Assembly (NCBI RefSeq): GCF_023715405.1
Contig: NZ_JAMBOC010000001.1
Coordinates: 248,001-312,000, forward strand
Source: Solibacillus isronensis
Lineage (GTDB): Bacteria; Bacillota; Bacilli; Bacillales_A; Planococcaceae
Direction: 5' to 3'
Length of the DNA: 64,000 nt
Shown here: piece after piece, positions 34,953 through 45,192 of the stretch
Numbering within the stretch: the first letter of the stretch is position 1
Layout: each line of letters begins with the position of its first letter
Notes under the pieces: generated by a model
The model's database searches: none
The model's input: only the letters and a program-made list of their open reading frames with translations
What the model was told of the DNA's origin: nothing
Made by a program: the position numbers and the translations under genes

Positions 34953-37913
34953 ATGAGTAAAATGAAGAAACTAATGGCCATGCTGCTCAGTTGCCTACTA
35001 GTATTTTCCGTGGTATTTCCGTTCGGTGCTGCAGAAACGGAAGCTGCAAGCAAGCAAATTTCGGATATAGCGAAAAAAAATTCGAAATATAAAGCAGCCA
35101 AATGGACAATAGATAATGATTATTTGCAGTTATATAAAGGGAATAAGTTCCAGTCCGGTACACTCGTGATGGAATGGCAGATGCTGCAGTTTTTAGCGAA
35201 GATGGACAAAAACTATCACTTCAATACAAATGATAAAGATATGCTCTATGAATATTATGGTGACTTGAATATTCCGTTATATGGCGTGAATAATAAGTCA
35301 AAGCGCAATGCCAATATTTCACGCGGCCACTTTGCAAAGCTTTATGCGGCGGTAAATGGTCTCGATTTATCCGAGATCCAGGCAGTCAGATATTTATATA
35401 TGAACGAAATTACAACAGGTACAACCGGAAAGCGCACATATGAAGACTATAAGCCGACGCGCAACATTAATCGCGGTGATATGGCGGTCTTCATGTACCG
35501 TATCAATCAGCAGGGGAAATTGGCGATCGAAGGTCTGGCAAGTACACCTGCCGGCAAAGACAACAATAAAATTACATTACCGGTGAACTTTGTTGAGAGT
35601 AAAAACGGTACTGTGACGATTCCGACAACTCCTGGTAAAAACACGGATGATAAAGTGACACGTCCGGATGTTTATAAAGCGGTTAAAAAAATTAATGTTG
35701 AAAACGAAGAGCTTACAGCAAACGGAGTGGATTCAACTTTAATTACAATTGATTTGCGCGATAGCTACGGCAACGACATTTCATATGATGAATCATTGGC
35801 ATTTAAAGTGACTTCAAAAGCCGGGGCAAAAGTTTCTGAAACGAATACAAGTACAAGCGGTCAATCAACAACGGTTTATACCGATGGACCACAGCTTAGC
35901 GTATATGTAACGGCTCCTGCTTTAACGAAGTCAGTAGTTGATACAATTCGCTTTGAGATGATTAATCCCTCAGAAAAGTATTACACATACAAAAATCAGG
36001 TTATTGAAGCGTCTGTCCGCTATGTGCCAAAAGCGGAATTGCGTATTACTTATGAAGTGTTTGATCCAGAACAGACGGAATGGAATGGAGGAACGGTTGA
36101 TCCTGGGGTAAAACCATTACCTGCATTGCCTTCAGGTGTGGTAGGGACAACGACAGTACCATTTACACAAAACGGGGTTATTACAATTTCAGATTACGAT
36201 CCGGATTTAAAAGTGATGACAGGGTCTAAATGGGAAAACTATACAACTGCTGACGGGAAATTGACACAAGGTCAGGTTACTTCCAAGGAAATTCAATACG
36301 GGAATGCAGATCTAAAGCTGGAAGGACAAATTATTTCGGTTTGGCTATTCGAACAAATTCTCGACTATATGATCGAAGGACCAAAAGAGGAGTCTTCTTG
36401 GGGCGGTCTCGGCAATGCTAAAGTCATGTACACGGTCAACAATGAGGGACGTGCAACATATGATTTGCAAGGTGTTATGAGTGAAGAAGATACTGAAGCA
36501 TTCGATTCAATGCTCCATGCGGTCATTATTTATTTGACAGATAAGTTTCTACCGATTGCTGATCAAGTAACATTAGCACATGAAGAATCGGTTGAGGTCA
36601 TTAAGGCAATGTATGATCGTTTAGGTCAAATCGACAAAAACTTATTGCGAAAAGATTATGCGGACGTAATCGGGAAGCTGGAAGGTGCCGCTGCGAAAAT
36701 TAAAGTATTGCTTGCAGGAAAAGAACTGCAGCAGCGCCCGGATGGCATGGACCGTTATACGAAGGTAATCGTAAACCTTGTCGCACCAGGCGGGGTAATT
36801 ATTACCGACTATAAAGGAACGGTGGAAGTAACATTTAACGGAAAAACGCGTGTCGTATCATTTGATACAAATACGAAAGACTATAATAACGGCACAGGCA
36901 GCCGCGGATCTGCTGTAGTTTACTTTGACGATATTTTATATGGTAAATCACAGGTTAAGGCACGCTTGATCGATCTGGATCCACGTTATGATAAAGTCGT
37001 ACAAAGTCTGAAAAATACAACAGTCTCTGAACAAATCTTTGCCAATCCGCGATATGAAAACAATTTATGTTCCGTTGAATCGGAAGTTATGTTTGTTGTA
37101 GACCACTCTGGTTCGATGAAAGCGCGCGATGCGAAAAATTATACAGCGAATAAAGTGAAGCAAACGATTAAACAAATCGGGGCAAACCCAAGTCATGTAT
37201 ATCGCTTCAATAATCGTCCAAATCACGAAGCAACAGACAAAGCGGATATCGTTTCTAGTATCGATAGTTTGTTAACGTATAAAAACGAAAATCGATCGAC
37301 AAATATTGTGAAAGCACTTGAAACAGCAATCAGTAATTTCACGACAAACCAGTATACAAGTAAAGCCATTGTCCTTGTGACAGACGGTTATTCAAACAGC
37401 AGCGGACTCACTAACGTGCTGAACGATGCAAGAGAAAAAGGCATTGCTATCCACACTGTTTCGGTTGGATCATATACAACGGTAAATGAAAAACTACTGA
37501 AAGATATTTCATCCGAAACAAAGGGCACATATCAAAATATTACATCGATTGAAAACTTGCACAGCTCTCTACAGGCGATCATTACAACGATTTTATGTAA
37601 AACTCCTGTTATGAACAATAGTTGTCTAGTAGGGGATACAATCTTTAACAATACTGATGTGCGTATCGAAACATCAAAAGTAACAATTTTGGCGGATGTG
37701 AATACAGGATGCGACAATGTAAAAGGTGTACGCGTTGTATTTATATCACCGAGTGGAGATGTTAAATACGACTTGCCGGCACGGGGTTCTTCGCGCTATA
37801 TGCATCGACCGAACCTTTATGAGTTCCCGGAATTTGATTTATATGTAGAAGTGGAATTCCAGGCACTCGATGCAACAGGAAAAGTTATTGGGACTAAAAT
37901 TCATAATATGTGA
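34953..37913 (+). CDS. Exported vWA-domain protein with SLH-like N terminus
   Basis: A 986-residue secreted protein. Signal peptide 1-32 ends in EAAS. Residues 35-190 hold two degenerate SLH-like units (ISRGHFAKLYAAVNGLD and INRGDMAVFMYRI). Residues 245-355 look like an invasin/Big_1-type Ig domain (ANGVDSTLITIDLRDSYGND). A von Willebrand A domain spans about 710-880 with MIDAS motif DHSGS at 717-721 and TDGYS near 810. The C terminus has four Cys that could form disulfides. This is an adhesin-like architecture for metal-dependent binding at the cell surface. GGGG 8 nt before the ATG supports the start. Function is inferred from domains only. Confidence 0.82.
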   Translation: MSKMKKLMAMLLSCLLVFSVVFPFGAAETEAASKQISDIAKKNSKYKAAKWTIDNDYLQLYKGNKFQSGTLVMEWQMLQFLAKMDKNYHFNTNDKDMLYEYYGDLNIPLYGVNNKSKRNANISRGHFAKLYAAVNGLDLSEIQAVRYLYMNEITTGTTGKRTYEDYKPTRNINRGDMAVFMYRINQQGKLAIEGLASTPAGKDNNKITLPVNFVESKNGTVTIPTTPGKNTDDKVTRPDVYKAVKKINVENEELTANGVDSTLITIDLRDSYGNDISYDESLAFKVTSKAGAKVSETNTSTSGQSTTVYTDGPQLSVYVTAPALTKSVVDTIRFEMINPSEKYYTYKNQVIEASVRYVPKAELRITYEVFDPEQTEWNGGTVDPGVKPLPALPSGVVGTTTVPFTQNGVITISDYDPDLKVMTGSKWENYTTADGKLTQGQVTSKEIQYGNADLKLEGQIISVWLFEQILDYMIEGPKEESSWGGLGNAKVMYTVNNEGRATYDLQGVMSEEDTEAFDSMLHAVIIYLTDKFLPIADQVTLAHEESVEVIKAMYDRLGQIDKNLLRKDYADVIGKLEGAAAKIKVLLAGKELQQRPDGMDRYTKVIVNLVAPGGVIITDYKGTVEVTFNGKTRVVSFDTNTKDYNNGTGSRGSAVVYFDDILYGKSQVKARLIDLDPRYDKVVQSLKNTTVSEQIFANPRYENNLCSVESEVMFVVDHSGSMKARDAKNYTANKVKQTIKQIGANPSHVYRFNNRPNHEATDKADIVSSIDSLLTYKNENRSTNIVKALETAISNFTTNQYTSKAIVLVTDGYSNSSGLTNVLNDAREKGIAIHTVSVGSYTTVNEKLLKDISSETKGTYQNITSIENLHSSLQAIITTILCKTPVMNNSCLVGDTIFNNTDVRIETSKVTILADVNTGCDNVKGVRVVFISPSGDVKYDLPARGSSRYMHRPNLYEFPEFDLYVEVEFQALDATGKVIGTKIHNM

Positions 37914-37918
37914 CAAAA

Positions 37919-37951
37919 TAGAGGCTCACTTATAAAGTGGGCTTCTTTTTT
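37919..37951 (+). terminator. Rho-independent terminator of the exported cassette
   Basis: GAGGCTCACTT (37921-37931) pairs with AAGTGGGCTTC (37935-37945), two wobble pairs, then TTTTTT. The loop is short. Confidence 0.75.
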
Positions 37952-37962
37952 GGTTTGAATGA

Positions 37963-37991
37963 TTGAAATCTATGTCGAACTTTGTTAAACT
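37963..37991 (+). promoter_or_regulatory. Candidate hemA promoter
   Basis: TTGAAA (37963-37968), a 17-nt spacer and TAAACT (37986-37991). Start would fall near 37998, inside the palindrome at 37996-38010, with a 260-nt leader to hemA. Confidence 0.5.
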
Positions 37992-37995
37992 TACA

Positions 37996-38010
37996 TTAGA
38001 ATAATTCTAA
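37996..38010. promoter_or_regulatory. Fur/PerR-type palindromic box upstream of hemA
   Basis: TTAGAATAATTCTAA is a perfect 7-1-7 palindrome matching the PerR box TTATAATNATTATAA at all but two positions. PerR controls the hemA operon in Bacillus subtilis, which supports the reading. It lies over the likely start site. Confidence 0.65.
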
Positions 38011-38040
38011 TATAACAATTCGAAATCCTTTTCCGAAAAG

Positions 38041-38084
38041 ACTTCATCTTGCGCTATTTGTGACAAGATGTATTTTTCTGAAGT
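38041..38084 (+). promoter_or_regulatory. Terminator-like hairpin in the hemA leader
   Basis: CATCTTG (38045-38051) pairs with CAAGATG (38064-38070), followed by TATTTTT. An outer ACTTC/GAAGT pair (38041-38045, 38080-38084) encloses it. It could be an attenuator in the hemA 5' leader. The remaining leader to 38259 is AT-rich with no other clear structure. Confidence 0.4.
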
Positions 38085-38259
38085 TAGGGTATAGATACAA
38101 AGGTTTAAACATCCAATGACAATTTAAAAGTTGTTTGTGGATTTAATTAAGTATGTTTAGTAAATACTTTCAAAGCATGTTCACAAACTAAACTAGAATC
38201 ATGCTGTCATTATGCTACAATAAAATCAATGAATTAGAACGTGTGAGGTGTGGGGGTTC

Positions 38260-39615
38260 ATGCATACATTAGTAGTAGGCCTGAATTATAAAACAGCGCC
38301 AGTAGAAATTCGTGAAAAGCTCTCGTTTATCGAATCGGAACTTCCGAATGCTATGGAAGCGCTACAAAACCAAAAAAGCATATTGGAAAATGTAATAATC
38401 TCTACTTGTAACCGTACTGAAATTTATGCGGTTGTTGATCAATTACACACTGGTCGCTACTATATTAAACAATTTTTGGCGAACTGGTTTAACATACCAA
38501 TGGAACAGTTTGAGGATCACTTATTCATCCGTGAAGAAGATGAGTCATTAAACCATTTATTCCGTGTGACGGCTGGTATTGATTCCATGGTGCTTGGGGA
38601 AACGCAAATTTTAGGACAAGTAAAGAAAAGTTTTTTACAAGGTCAGGAAATTGGTACAACTGGTACAGTTTACAACCAATTATTTAAGCAAGTCGTAACA
38701 TTCGCAAAACGTGCCCATAGCGAAACAGCGATTGGGGAAAATGCTGTTTCTGTTTCTTATGCTGCCGTGGAGCTTGCCAAAAAAATCTTTGGGTCCTTAA
38801 AAGATAAGCATGTAGCCATTTTAGGTGCCGGTAAAATGGGTGAGCTTGCAATTCAAAACCTATACGGAAATGGTGTAGGAAAAGTAACGGTGATTAACCG
38901 TACATTTGAAAAAGCTCAAAACTTGGCATCGAAGTTTGATGGCGATGCGAAAGCAATGAATGAGCTGCAATGTACGCTGCTTGAAGCGGATATTTTAATC
39001 AGTTCAACTGGGGCAACAGACTATGTCATCGATTATGACTTGATGAAAGATGTAGCGAAATTCCGTAAAGGCGACCCATTGTTTATGGTCGATATTGCGG
39101 TACCGCGTGATTTAGATCCTCGTATCGGCGATGTGCCAAATATATTCCTTTATGATATTGATGACCTTCAAGGAATTGTACAAGCCAACTTGGCAGAGCG
39201 CGAACGTGCGGCAAATGAAATTACGGCGATGATTCAAGAGGAGATTATTCAATTTAAAGATTGGTTTAATACACTTGGTGTCGTGCCTGTTATTTCTGCC
39301 TTACGCAAAAAAGCGGCATCTATTCAAGAAGAAACGATGATGAGTATCGAAAACAAAATGCCGAATTTAACAGAGCGCGAACGCAAAATTTTAAACAAGC
39401 ATACAAAATCGATTATTAATCAGCTATTGAAAACGCCGATTCTCCAAGCAAAAGAACTTGCGAACGAGAAAAATGCGGAAGCACAGCTTGCATTATTCCA
39501 ACAAATCTTCGGTATTGAAGACGAAGTGCAGCAAGAAGTACAGCAATTACGCCCGGAAGTTAAAAACAGTGAAGCAGCACAAGAGGTAACCTTAAAACCA
39601 GGTTTCTCTTATTAA
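38260..39615 (+). CDS. hemA: Glutamyl-tRNA reductase
   Basis: A 451-residue enzyme that reduces glutamyl-tRNA to glutamate-1-semialdehyde, the first committed step of C5-pathway haem synthesis. The nucleophile is Cys50 in [19 protein letters not shown] near 114, the NADPH-binding [11 protein letters not shown] near 187-197, and a C-terminal helical dimerisation region are present. The start ATG 38260 gives the usual N terminus [16 protein letters not shown]; a longer in-frame start 12 bp upstream is unlikely. The gene is preceded by a Fur/PerR-type box and followed by an unusually strong intrinsic terminator before hemX. Confidence 0.96.
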   Translation: MHTLVVGLNYKTAPVEIREKLSFIESELPNAMEALQNQKSILENVIISTCNRTEIYAVVDQLHTGRYYIKQFLANWFNIPMEQFEDHLFIREEDESLNHLFRVTAGIDSMVLGETQILGQVKKSFLQGQEIGTTGTVYNQLFKQVVTFAKRAHSETAIGENAVSVSYAAVELAKKIFGSLKDKHVAILGAGKMGELAIQNLYGNGVGKVTVINRTFEKAQNLASKFDGDAKAMNELQCTLLEADILISSTGATDYVIDYDLMKDVAKFRKGDPLFMVDIAVPRDLDPRIGDVPNIFLYDIDDLQGIVQANLAERERAANEITAMIQEEIIQFKDWFNTLGVVPVISALRKKAASIQEETMMSIENKMPNLTERERKILNKHTKSIINQLLKTPILQAKELANEKNAEAQLALFQQIFGIEDEVQQEVQQLRPEVKNSEAAQEVTLKPGFSY

Positions 39616-39674
39616 TTGAACAATAGCCAATAGACATTGAGCCTTATTGAAGCACTTTATTCAAATAAATCATA

Positions 39675-39727
39675 AGCGTTTTCGTATCTATATGGTAAAA
39701 TTATAGATAGCGAAAGCGCTTTTTTTA
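39675..39727 (+). terminator. Strong terminator between hemA and hemX
   Basis: An 18-nt arm (39675-39692) pairs nearly perfectly with 39702-39720 (GCG/CGC core, then TATCTATA/TATAGATA), followed by a T7 tract. No promoter is visible in the 28 bp before hemX. It could act as an attenuator that sets the hemA to downstream ratio. Confidence 0.8.
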
Positions 39728-39754
39728 GTAAGTTTCCATCAGGAGAAGGTGCAT

Positions 39755-40582
39755 ATGACAGAAATGGTAATGACAAGATTATACGAGCTCATGATCATTC
39801 TCTATGGGCTCTGTATCGTACTTTATTTTTCAGACTACCTTTATAAAAATATAAAATTCAGGCGTGTAGCCTTCTGGTTTGTTTCCATCGTCTGGGTGTT
39901 GCAAACTTTATTTATCGTCTTGTTTATCATTGAAACGAAACGATTTCCTATTTTGTCGTTGTATGAAGGGGTATTCTTTTATGCATGGCTCTTAACAACA
40001 CTTTCAATCGTCCTTCATTGTATTGTACGAGTTGATTTACCGGTGTTTTTCATTAATGTATTGAGCTTTGTATTTATGACAATTCACTTATTTGCACCGC
40101 AAACGAATGATCAGATTGTCGGTGATTCATTAGTTTCGGAAATGCTGTTAATCCATATTAGTTTTGCGATTGTGTCATACGCCGCTTTTTCGGTTGCGTT
40201 TGTCTTCTCGCTGCTGTATTTAATTTTATATCGCATATTAAAGCAAAAAAAGTTTACGAATTTATGGTCACGATTGCCTAGTTTACAGCAAATGGTTAAG
40301 TGGATTAATTTATCGACCATTATTGGTATTCCATTGCTATTAATAAGTTTAATTTTAGGGTTAGAATGGGCATTTTTAACATTAGAGAATGTTTCCGTTT
40401 TCGATGTAAAAATTTTAGGCTCGTTTATCGTATCGATTGTTTACTTAATTATTTTTTTGCTGCATCGGAAAGGAAAATTAATCGGCATGGTGTATGCACA
40501 GGTGCATATTTATTTATTTTTACTCGTTGTGATTAATTTCTTTCTCGGCAGCAAATTATCAAATTTCCATCTGTGGGTTTAG
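39755..40582 (+). CDS. hemX: HemX, CcsA-like membrane protein
   Basis: A 275-residue polytopic membrane protein with about eight hydrophobic helices, the same length as Bacillus HemX (276). It belongs to the cytochrome c assembly CcsA/ResC-like family; the WxW-type haem motif is not evident. HemX in Bacillus lowers HemA protein level. Position between hemA and hemC is conserved. AGGAG 9 nt before ATG 39755 supports the start. Confidence 0.88.
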   Translation: MTEMVMTRLYELMIILYGLCIVLYFSDYLYKNIKFRRVAFWFVSIVWVLQTLFIVLFIIETKRFPILSLYEGVFFYAWLLTTLSIVLHCIVRVDLPVFFINVLSFVFMTIHLFAPQTNDQIVGDSLVSEMLLIHISFAIVSYAAFSVAFVFSLLYLILYRILKQKKFTNLWSRLPSLQQMVKWINLSTIIGIPLLLISLILGLEWAFLTLENVSVFDVKILGSFIVSIVYLIIFLLHRKGKLIGMVYAQVHIYLFLLVVINFFLGSKLSNFHLWV

Positions 40583-40605
40583 CAGAATAGAAAGGTCGGA
40601 GTAAC

Positions 40606-41538
40606 GTGAGAAAAATTATTGTAGGATCTCGAAAAAGTAAATTAGCATTAACACAAACAAACTGGTTTATCAATGAGCTGAAAGAAGCTGGCGTACCATT
40701 TGATTTTGAAATCAAGGAAATTGTAACAAAAGGCGACCGCATCTTAGATGTACAGCTTTCTAAAGTTGGCGGTAAAGGTCTATTCGTTAAGGAAATCGAA
40801 CAAGCTCTTTATGATAAAGAAATCGACTTTGCTGTGCATTCGATGAAAGATATGCCTGCCGTATTGCCTGAAGGGCTGATCATTGGCTGTATTCCTCCAC
40901 GTGAAGATGCGCGAGATGCCTTTATTTCAAATGGTCATGTGAAATTTGCCGATTTGCCAAAAGGTGCAATCGTTGGAACGAGTTCATTACGTCGTAGCGC
41001 ACAATTATTACAAGCACGTCCAGATCTTGAGATTAAGTGGATTCGCGGAAATGTTGATACACGTCTAAAAAAACTGGAAACAGAAGATTTCGATGCGATT
41101 ATTTTAGCCGCAGCAGGCTTGAAACGACTTGGCTGGAGTGATGAAGTCGTAACTGAATATTTAGATACGGATATTTGCCTTCCAGCTGTAGCACAAGGTT
41201 CATTAGGGATTGAATGCCGCGCGGATGATGCGGAGCTGCTTGAGCAACTGGCAAAATTAACGGATGCTACAACATGGGCTACAGCACATGCCGAGCGTTC
41301 GTTTTTAGCTGCGATGGATGGGGGCTGCCAAGTGCCGATTGCCGGCTATGCAACAGTAGACGGTGACACAATTACTTTAACAGGTTTAGTGGCAGCACCG
41401 GATGCTTCTGTAACTTATAAGGAAACGTTAACAGGGACTGACGCGGATGCAGTTGGTAAAGCTGTTGCCGCAAAATTAACTGAGCAAGGTGCCTTTGACT
41501 TAATTCAAAAAGTAAAGGCTGAGTTAGATGCCGAGTAA
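40606..41538 (+). CDS. hemC: Hydroxymethylbilane synthase (porphobilinogen deaminase)
   Basis: A 310-residue enzyme that joins four porphobilinogen units into hydroxymethylbilane. The N-terminal [14 protein letters not shown] is a hallmark. Catalytic Asp lies in [12 protein letters not shown], and the dipyrromethane cofactor attaches to the Cys near 240 in [12 protein letters not shown]. It starts with GTG, preceded by GTCGGAG. Its end overlaps the hemD start by 11 bp. Confidence 0.95.
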   Translation: MRKIIVGSRKSKLALTQTNWFINELKEAGVPFDFEIKEIVTKGDRILDVQLSKVGGKGLFVKEIEQALYDKEIDFAVHSMKDMPAVLPEGLIIGCIPPREDARDAFISNGHVKFADLPKGAIVGTSSLRRSAQLLQARPDLEIKWIRGNVDTRLKKLETEDFDAIILAAAGLKRLGWSDEVVTEYLDTDICLPAVAQGSLGIECRADDAELLEQLAKLTDATTWATAHAERSFLAAMDGGCQVPIAGYATVDGDTITLTGLVAAPDASVTYKETLTGTDADAVGKAVAAKLTEQGAFDLIQKVKAELDAE

Positions 41539-42271
41539 TGCACTCTTAGGAAAAACATTAATTATTACAGGCTCGGCGGTTGTAAGGTCTGTAGAGCAAT
41601 TGATTGAGCAACATGACGGGAAAGTTTATAATTATCCATTAATCGAAACAGTAGAAAAGGTTTCTAAGGAAGATGAATACTATTTTCGTGAATTACCTGC
41701 ATATCAGTGGCTCATTTTTACGAGCCAAAATGCGGTAAAAAGCTTTATCGATAAATGTATACGGCATGAACAGACGATTCCGGCCACAATGAAAATTGCA
41801 GCTGTCGGTGAAAAGACAGCTGCTTTATTGCAGGAGCACGGCTATGAAATTCATTTTATGCCAACTGTTTACAGTGCTGATGTATTTGTGGAGGAATTTT
41901 CGATGGAGCCAGGTGAACGTGCCTTATTTGTGCGCGGATCGATGGCGAAAAAGACGATTCATGAAGGTACTGGAGCGGATGAATGGACGGTTTATGAAAC
42001 ACGTCCGTGCAGAAAATATTTTTCGCAATTAACACAGTGCCTACTGACAGAAAAACATCCGATTGTAATATTCGCCAGTCCTTCTGCGGTAGATATTTAT
42101 GCTGAGCATATTTTGCCGCATGTAGATTGGCAAAATGTGAAATTTGCATCGATTGGTCATGTAACAACAGCAGCCCTTGAAAAATACGGGGTTCAGCCAA
42201 TTGTGCAACCTAAAATCTATACGATGCAAGCTGTAATTGAACAGCTCATCCTGGAGGAACAGACAAAATGA
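41528..42271 (+). CDS. hemD: Uroporphyrinogen-III synthase
   Basis: A 247-residue enzyme that cyclises hydroxymethylbilane and flips the D ring. The family is poorly conserved; the recognisable parts are [33 protein letters not shown] near 59-71, [15 protein letters not shown] near 93-107, and [14 protein letters not shown] near 181-194. It overlaps hemC by 11 bp and hemB by 4 bp (ATGA), so translation is probably coupled. The ribosome site is weak, in keeping with coupling. Confidence 0.9.
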   Translation: MPSNALLGKTLIITGSAVVRSVEQLIEQHDGKVYNYPLIETVEKVSKEDEYYFRELPAYQWLIFTSQNAVKSFIDKCIRHEQTIPATMKIAAVGEKTAALLQEHGYEIHFMPTVYSADVFVEEFSMEPGERALFVRGSMAKKTIHEGTGADEWTVYETRPCRKYFSQLTQCLLTEKHPIVIFASPSAVDIYAEHILPHVDWQNVKFASIGHVTTAALEKYGVQPIVQPKIYTMQAVIEQLILEEQTK

Positions 42272-43248
42272 CAGAACTATATTTCCAACGTCACCGTCGC
42301 TTACGTCAAAATGCAGCGATGCGTGCACTCGTAAAAGAAACATACCTACAAAAAGAAGACCTTATTTATCCGTTGTTTATTATTGAAGGCGAAAATATTA
42401 AAAACCCTGTTAGTTCAATGCCGGGCGTGTTCCAATTATCTTTAGATAACTTGGCAGCTGAAGTAGATGAAATTGTAGACTTAGGCATTCGTGCGGTATT
42501 ACTTTTCGGAATTCCTAAAGAAAAGGATGCAGTCGGTACTGGTGCTTTCCATGATCACGGTATCGTACAGGAAGCGACACGTTTAATTAAAGAACGTCAT
42601 CCAGAGCTTCTAGTCGTAGCAGATACTTGCTTGTGTGAATTTACAGATCACGGTCATTGTGGTGTTATTGAAGGCGATCAAGTGTTAAATGATCCATCAC
42701 TTGATGTGCTGGCGCGTACAGCAATTTCACAAGCAAAAGCCGGTGCCGATATTATTGCACCATCGAACATGATGGACGGGTTTGTAACGGCGATTCGTGC
42801 AGGATTGGATTCAGCAGGATTCCAGCATATTCCGATTATGTCTTATGCGGTTAAATACGCTTCAAGCTATTACGGTCCATTCCGTGAAGCGGCAGAAGGA
42901 GCACCACAGTTCGGTGACCGCAAAACGTATCAAATGGATCCTTCCAATCGAATGGAAGCGATTCGCGAAGCAACTTCGGACGTTGAAGAAGGTGCCGATT
43001 TCCTAATCGTGAAACCAGCATTAGCGTATATGGATATCATCCGTGATGTGAAAAACAGCTTCCCATTACCTGTTGTAGCGTATAATGTATCGGGCGAATA
43101 TTCAATGGTAAAAGCAGCTGCACAAAATGGCTGGATCGATGAAAAAGCGGTTGTACTGGAAACATTATTAGGTATGAAGCGTGCAGGTTCCGATTTAATT
43201 ATTACTTATCATGCAAAAGACGTCTGTCGTTGGTTGGAGGAAAAATAA
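42268..43248 (+). CDS. hemB: Porphobilinogen synthase (delta-aminolevulinate dehydratase)
   Basis: A 326-residue enzyme that joins two 5-aminolevulinate molecules. The zinc-type metal site is [14 protein letters not shown] near 120-133 with three Cys, so it is the zinc-dependent rather than the magnesium-only form. The two active-site lysines lie in SYAVKYAS and [15 protein letters not shown] precedes the ATG, which overlaps the hemD stop (ATGA). Fourth enzyme gene of the haem operon. Confidence 0.96.
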   Translation: MTELYFQRHRRLRQNAAMRALVKETYLQKEDLIYPLFIIEGENIKNPVSSMPGVFQLSLDNLAAEVDEIVDLGIRAVLLFGIPKEKDAVGTGAFHDHGIVQEATRLIKERHPELLVVADTCLCEFTDHGHCGVIEGDQVLNDPSLDVLARTAISQAKAGADIIAPSNMMDGFVTAIRAGLDSAGFQHIPIMSYAVKYASSYYGPFREAAEGAPQFGDRKTYQMDPSNRMEAIREATSDVEEGADFLIVKPALAYMDIIRDVKNSFPLPVVAYNVSGEYSMVKAAAQNGWIDEKAVVLETLLGMKRAGSDLIITYHAKDVCRWLEEK

Positions 43249-43249
43249 T

Positions 43250-44539
43250 ATGCGTAGTTATGAAAAGTCAAAAGCAGCATTTACAGAAGCGGTTGATTTA
43301 ATGCCAGGGGGAGTAAACTCTCCTGTACGTGCATTTAAATCAGTAAACTTGGATCCGATATTTATGGATTCAGGCAAAGGTGCAGTTATTAAAGATATTG
43401 ATGGCAATGAATATATTGACTATGTCTTATCATGGGGTCCGTTAATTTTAGGACATGCACACCCGGAAGTTGTTTCGGCTATTCAGGATCAGGCAGCTAA
43501 AGGCGCATCATTCGGTGCACCTACTGTTTCAGAAAACAAATTGGCGAAGCTTGTAATGGACCGTTTGCCGTCAGTGGAAATGATTCGTTTTGTATCATCA
43601 GGCACAGAAGCAACAATGTCTGCACTACGTTTAGCGCGTGGATTTACTGGACGCGACAAGATTTTAAAATTTGAAGGTTCATATCACGGTCATGGGGATT
43701 CACTGCTGATTAAAGCAGGTTCAGGTGTAGCGACACTTGGTTTACCTGACTCACCGGGTGTTCCGGCTGATATTGCCAAAAATACATTAACGGTTGCTTA
43801 TAATGATTTGGAATCTGCAAAATTAGTATTTGAAAAATTCGGCGCTGATTTAGCTGCAGTTATTTTAGAACCGGTTGCCGGCAATATGGGTGTTGTTCCG
43901 CCACAGCCAGGTTTCCTTGAAGGGCTGCGTAAACTGACAGAAGAGAATGGAACGGTTTTAATTTTCGATGAAGTTATGACAGGCTTCCGTGTAGACTATG
44001 GCTGTGCACAGGAATATTACGGAATTAAACCTGACCTTACTTGTTTAGGTAAAGTAATCGGCGGAGGTTTACCGGTTGGTGCATTTGGCGGAAAGCGCGA
44101 AATTATGGAGAAAATCGCTCCGTCAGGTCCGATTTATCAAGCAGGTACGTTATCAGGTAATCCGCTTGCAATGACAGCCGGCTATGAAACATTAAGCCGT
44201 CTGAACAAAGACTCATATGAATACTTCCGCAAACTGGGTGACCAGTTGGAAGAAGGTTTCCGTGCGGCAGCGACGAAATACAATATTCCACATACAGTGA
44301 ATCGTGCAGGGTCGATGATTGGTTTCTTCTTCACAAACGAAGATGTAATCGATTTTGAATCGGCGAAAAGTTCGGATTTAGAGCTATTTGCAGAATACTT
44401 CAAACTAATGGCCGAAGAAGGAATTTTCCTGCCGCCATCACAATTTGAAGGACTATTTATTTCAACGGCGCATACAGAAGAACATATCGCAAAAACAGTT
44501 CAGGCATTCCATAATGTCTTTGAAAAATTAGCGAGATAA
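43250..44539 (+). CDS. hemL: Glutamate-1-semialdehyde 2,1-aminomutase
   Basis: A 429-residue PLP enzyme converting glutamate-1-semialdehyde to 5-aminolevulinate. [15 protein letters not shown] near 18, the [16 protein letters not shown] motif near 121, and the PLP Lys near 267 in [17 protein letters not shown] are diagnostic. ATG 43250 is 1 bp after the hemB stop with GGAGG 9 nt upstream; an in-frame ATG at 43211 lies inside hemB. Last gene of the hem cluster; the next gene is sporulation-related. Confidence 0.96.
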   Translation: MRSYEKSKAAFTEAVDLMPGGVNSPVRAFKSVNLDPIFMDSGKGAVIKDIDGNEYIDYVLSWGPLILGHAHPEVVSAIQDQAAKGASFGAPTVSENKLAKLVMDRLPSVEMIRFVSSGTEATMSALRLARGFTGRDKILKFEGSYHGHGDSLLIKAGSGVATLGLPDSPGVPADIAKNTLTVAYNDLESAKLVFEKFGADLAAVILEPVAGNMGVVPPQPGFLEGLRKLTEENGTVLIFDEVMTGFRVDYGCAQEYYGIKPDLTCLGKVIGGGLPVGAFGGKREIMEKIAPSGPIYQAGTLSGNPLAMTAGYETLSRLNKDSYEYFRKLGDQLEEGFRAAATKYNIPHTVNRAGSMIGFFFTNEDVIDFESAKSSDLELFAEYFKLMAEEGIFLPPSQFEGLFISTAHTEEHIAKTVQAFHNVFEKLAR

Positions 44540-44602
44540 TCTCATAAATAAATCATAAATTCCCTTTCTATGCATAATGTAAGCGTAGGGAGGGGATTTT
44601 TT

Positions 44603-45190
44603 ATGCAAAAGTGGGAAATGAAAGAGACATTTACATTTCCAAAGCAATTAGGAAATGTTCAAGAGAATTCTAAAATAGTAGTAGAACCGAAATGGCATGA
44701 AGAGATTAGCGAAGATTCCGTCGTAGTAAGAGGAATTTATGTAGTAAAAGGCAATATTCAATTTGATCATGTAGCACGCGAGGATGAAATTGAGGAAGGT
44801 ATCTATATCGAGCATATGGATATTGAAAAAGATCATGGTTATTTCGAATATGCCCTGCCTTTTTCAGTAGATTTTCCGAACGATGACATTGAAGCTGTAT
44901 CACTTCGCATAAATGATATTAAAGTGGAGCCGAATAATGGCTACTGCTCATGTAGCTGGGCAGTCCATTGTGATGTGGAAAAGAAAGTACAAGCAATTGT
45001 TGAAGTAGAGGAACCGGCACCAGTCGAAGAGATCGTCGTCGAAAAGCCTGTAGAAGAAGTACAACCCCGACTTCAAGCGGAAAAAGAAGTAGAATCAACG
45101 CAGATGGCCCAAACCGTTCCCCATGAGCTTGATTTCCTGGAACAGTTGGCTGATGCATATAGTCGCGTGCAAATACAATTGAAAAAATAA
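44603..45190 (+). CDS. Short SpoVID-like protein without LysM
   Basis: A 195-residue acidic protein. Residues 1-125 form a beta-rich domain (VVRGIYVVKGNIQFD, YFEYALPFSVDFPNDDIEAV, SLRINDIKVEP) that resembles the N-terminal domain of spore coat assembly protein SpoVID. Residues 130-175 are a Pro/Glu/Val-rich linker, and the end is helical (LDFLEQLADAYSRVQIQLKK). Position directly after hemL is that of spoVID in Bacillus subtilis (575 residues with C-terminal LysM), so this looks like a short form. The start has GGGAGGGG upstream. The assignment rests on context plus weak similarity. Confidence 0.55.
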   Translation: MQKWEMKETFTFPKQLGNVQENSKIVVEPKWHEEISEDSVVVRGIYVVKGNIQFDHVAREDEIEEGIYIEHMDIEKDHGYFEYALPFSVDFPNDDIEAVSLRINDIKVEPNNGYCSCSWAVHCDVEKKVQAIVEVEEPAPVEEIVVEKPVEEVQPRLQAEKEVESTQMAQTVPHELDFLEQLADAYSRVQIQLKK

Positions 45191-45192
45191 AT

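Noticed and set aside
44553..44590. Possible sigma-E promoter before the SpoVID-like gene
   Set aside because: CATAATGT resembles the -10 only partly and no -35 at proper spacing was found.
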